DNA of 15,272 nucleotides from a bacterium (lineage in GTDB: Bacteria; Margulisbacteria; Marinamargulisbacteria; JAAEMD01): contig JAAEMD010000205.1 of NCBI GenBank assembly GCA_024225875.1, positions 1-15,272 on the forward strand, written 5' to 3'. A program made the position numbers and the translations under genes. Positions 15,272 through 15,272 of this stretch are shown here, piece by piece; position 1 is the first letter of the stretch, and each line of letters starts with the position of its first letter. The notes under the pieces were generated by a model that was not told the DNA's origin, ran no database searches, and saw only the letters and a program-made list of their open reading frames with translations.

Positions 15272-15272
15272 G

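Noticed and set aside
1..15272. CRISPR arrays, tRNA or rRNA genes
   Set aside because: No spaced direct repeats of CRISPR type and no tRNA or rRNA signatures were seen on either strand.

Overview
The window is AT-rich (about one third G+C by eye) and looks like a low-GC Bacillota genome, perhaps an anaerobic clostridial or Halanaerobiales-type organism. This rests on base composition, purine-rich ribosome binding sites, frequent TTG/GTG starts and a SpoIIE-type phosphatase, so the taxonomic guess is weak.

The dominant content is a compact lipo-aminoacyl-polyketide assembly line of three minus-strand genes, read from about 15.1 kb down to 4.1 kb. A fatty acyl-AMP ligase fused to an acyl carrier protein (12852-15074) activates and holds a fatty acid. 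A one-module NRPS, C-A-PCP (9427-12741), N-acylates one amino acid. A one-module PKS (4085-9430) should add one ketide unit, reduce and possibly dehydrate it, and release the product with its thioesterase. The PKS has no acyltransferase, so malonyl must come from a trans-acting AT that is not in the window. Its processing domains are ordered KR then DH rather than DH then KR. A sigma-70-like promoter and a leader with a perfect 18-bp tandem duplication precede the operon. The NRPS and PKS genes overlap by 4 bases. No phosphopantetheinyl transferase, AT, exporter or dedicated regulator is visible.

The cluster is bounded by an inverted repeat: 26 bases at 4078-4103, overlapping the PKS stop codon, recur inverted at 15246-15271 with one mismatch, at the very end of the window. 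A third, degenerate copy lies at 3993-4018. This suggests the cluster sits between copies of a mobile-element end, or is itself the cargo of an element.

Downstream on the same strand are a small multi-pass membrane protein (3552-3977) and a polytopic membrane protein with a C-terminal SpoIIE/PP2C phosphatase domain (1433-3541). The last 358 bp of the phosphatase gene occur again at the left edge of the window (11-283) as a nearly identical fragment carrying an 85-bp frame-shifting deletion. Between the two copies lie one plus-strand gene of unknown function (395-1165) and a possible remnant of an IS256-like element (about 1209-1356). The left third of the window therefore looks rearranged.
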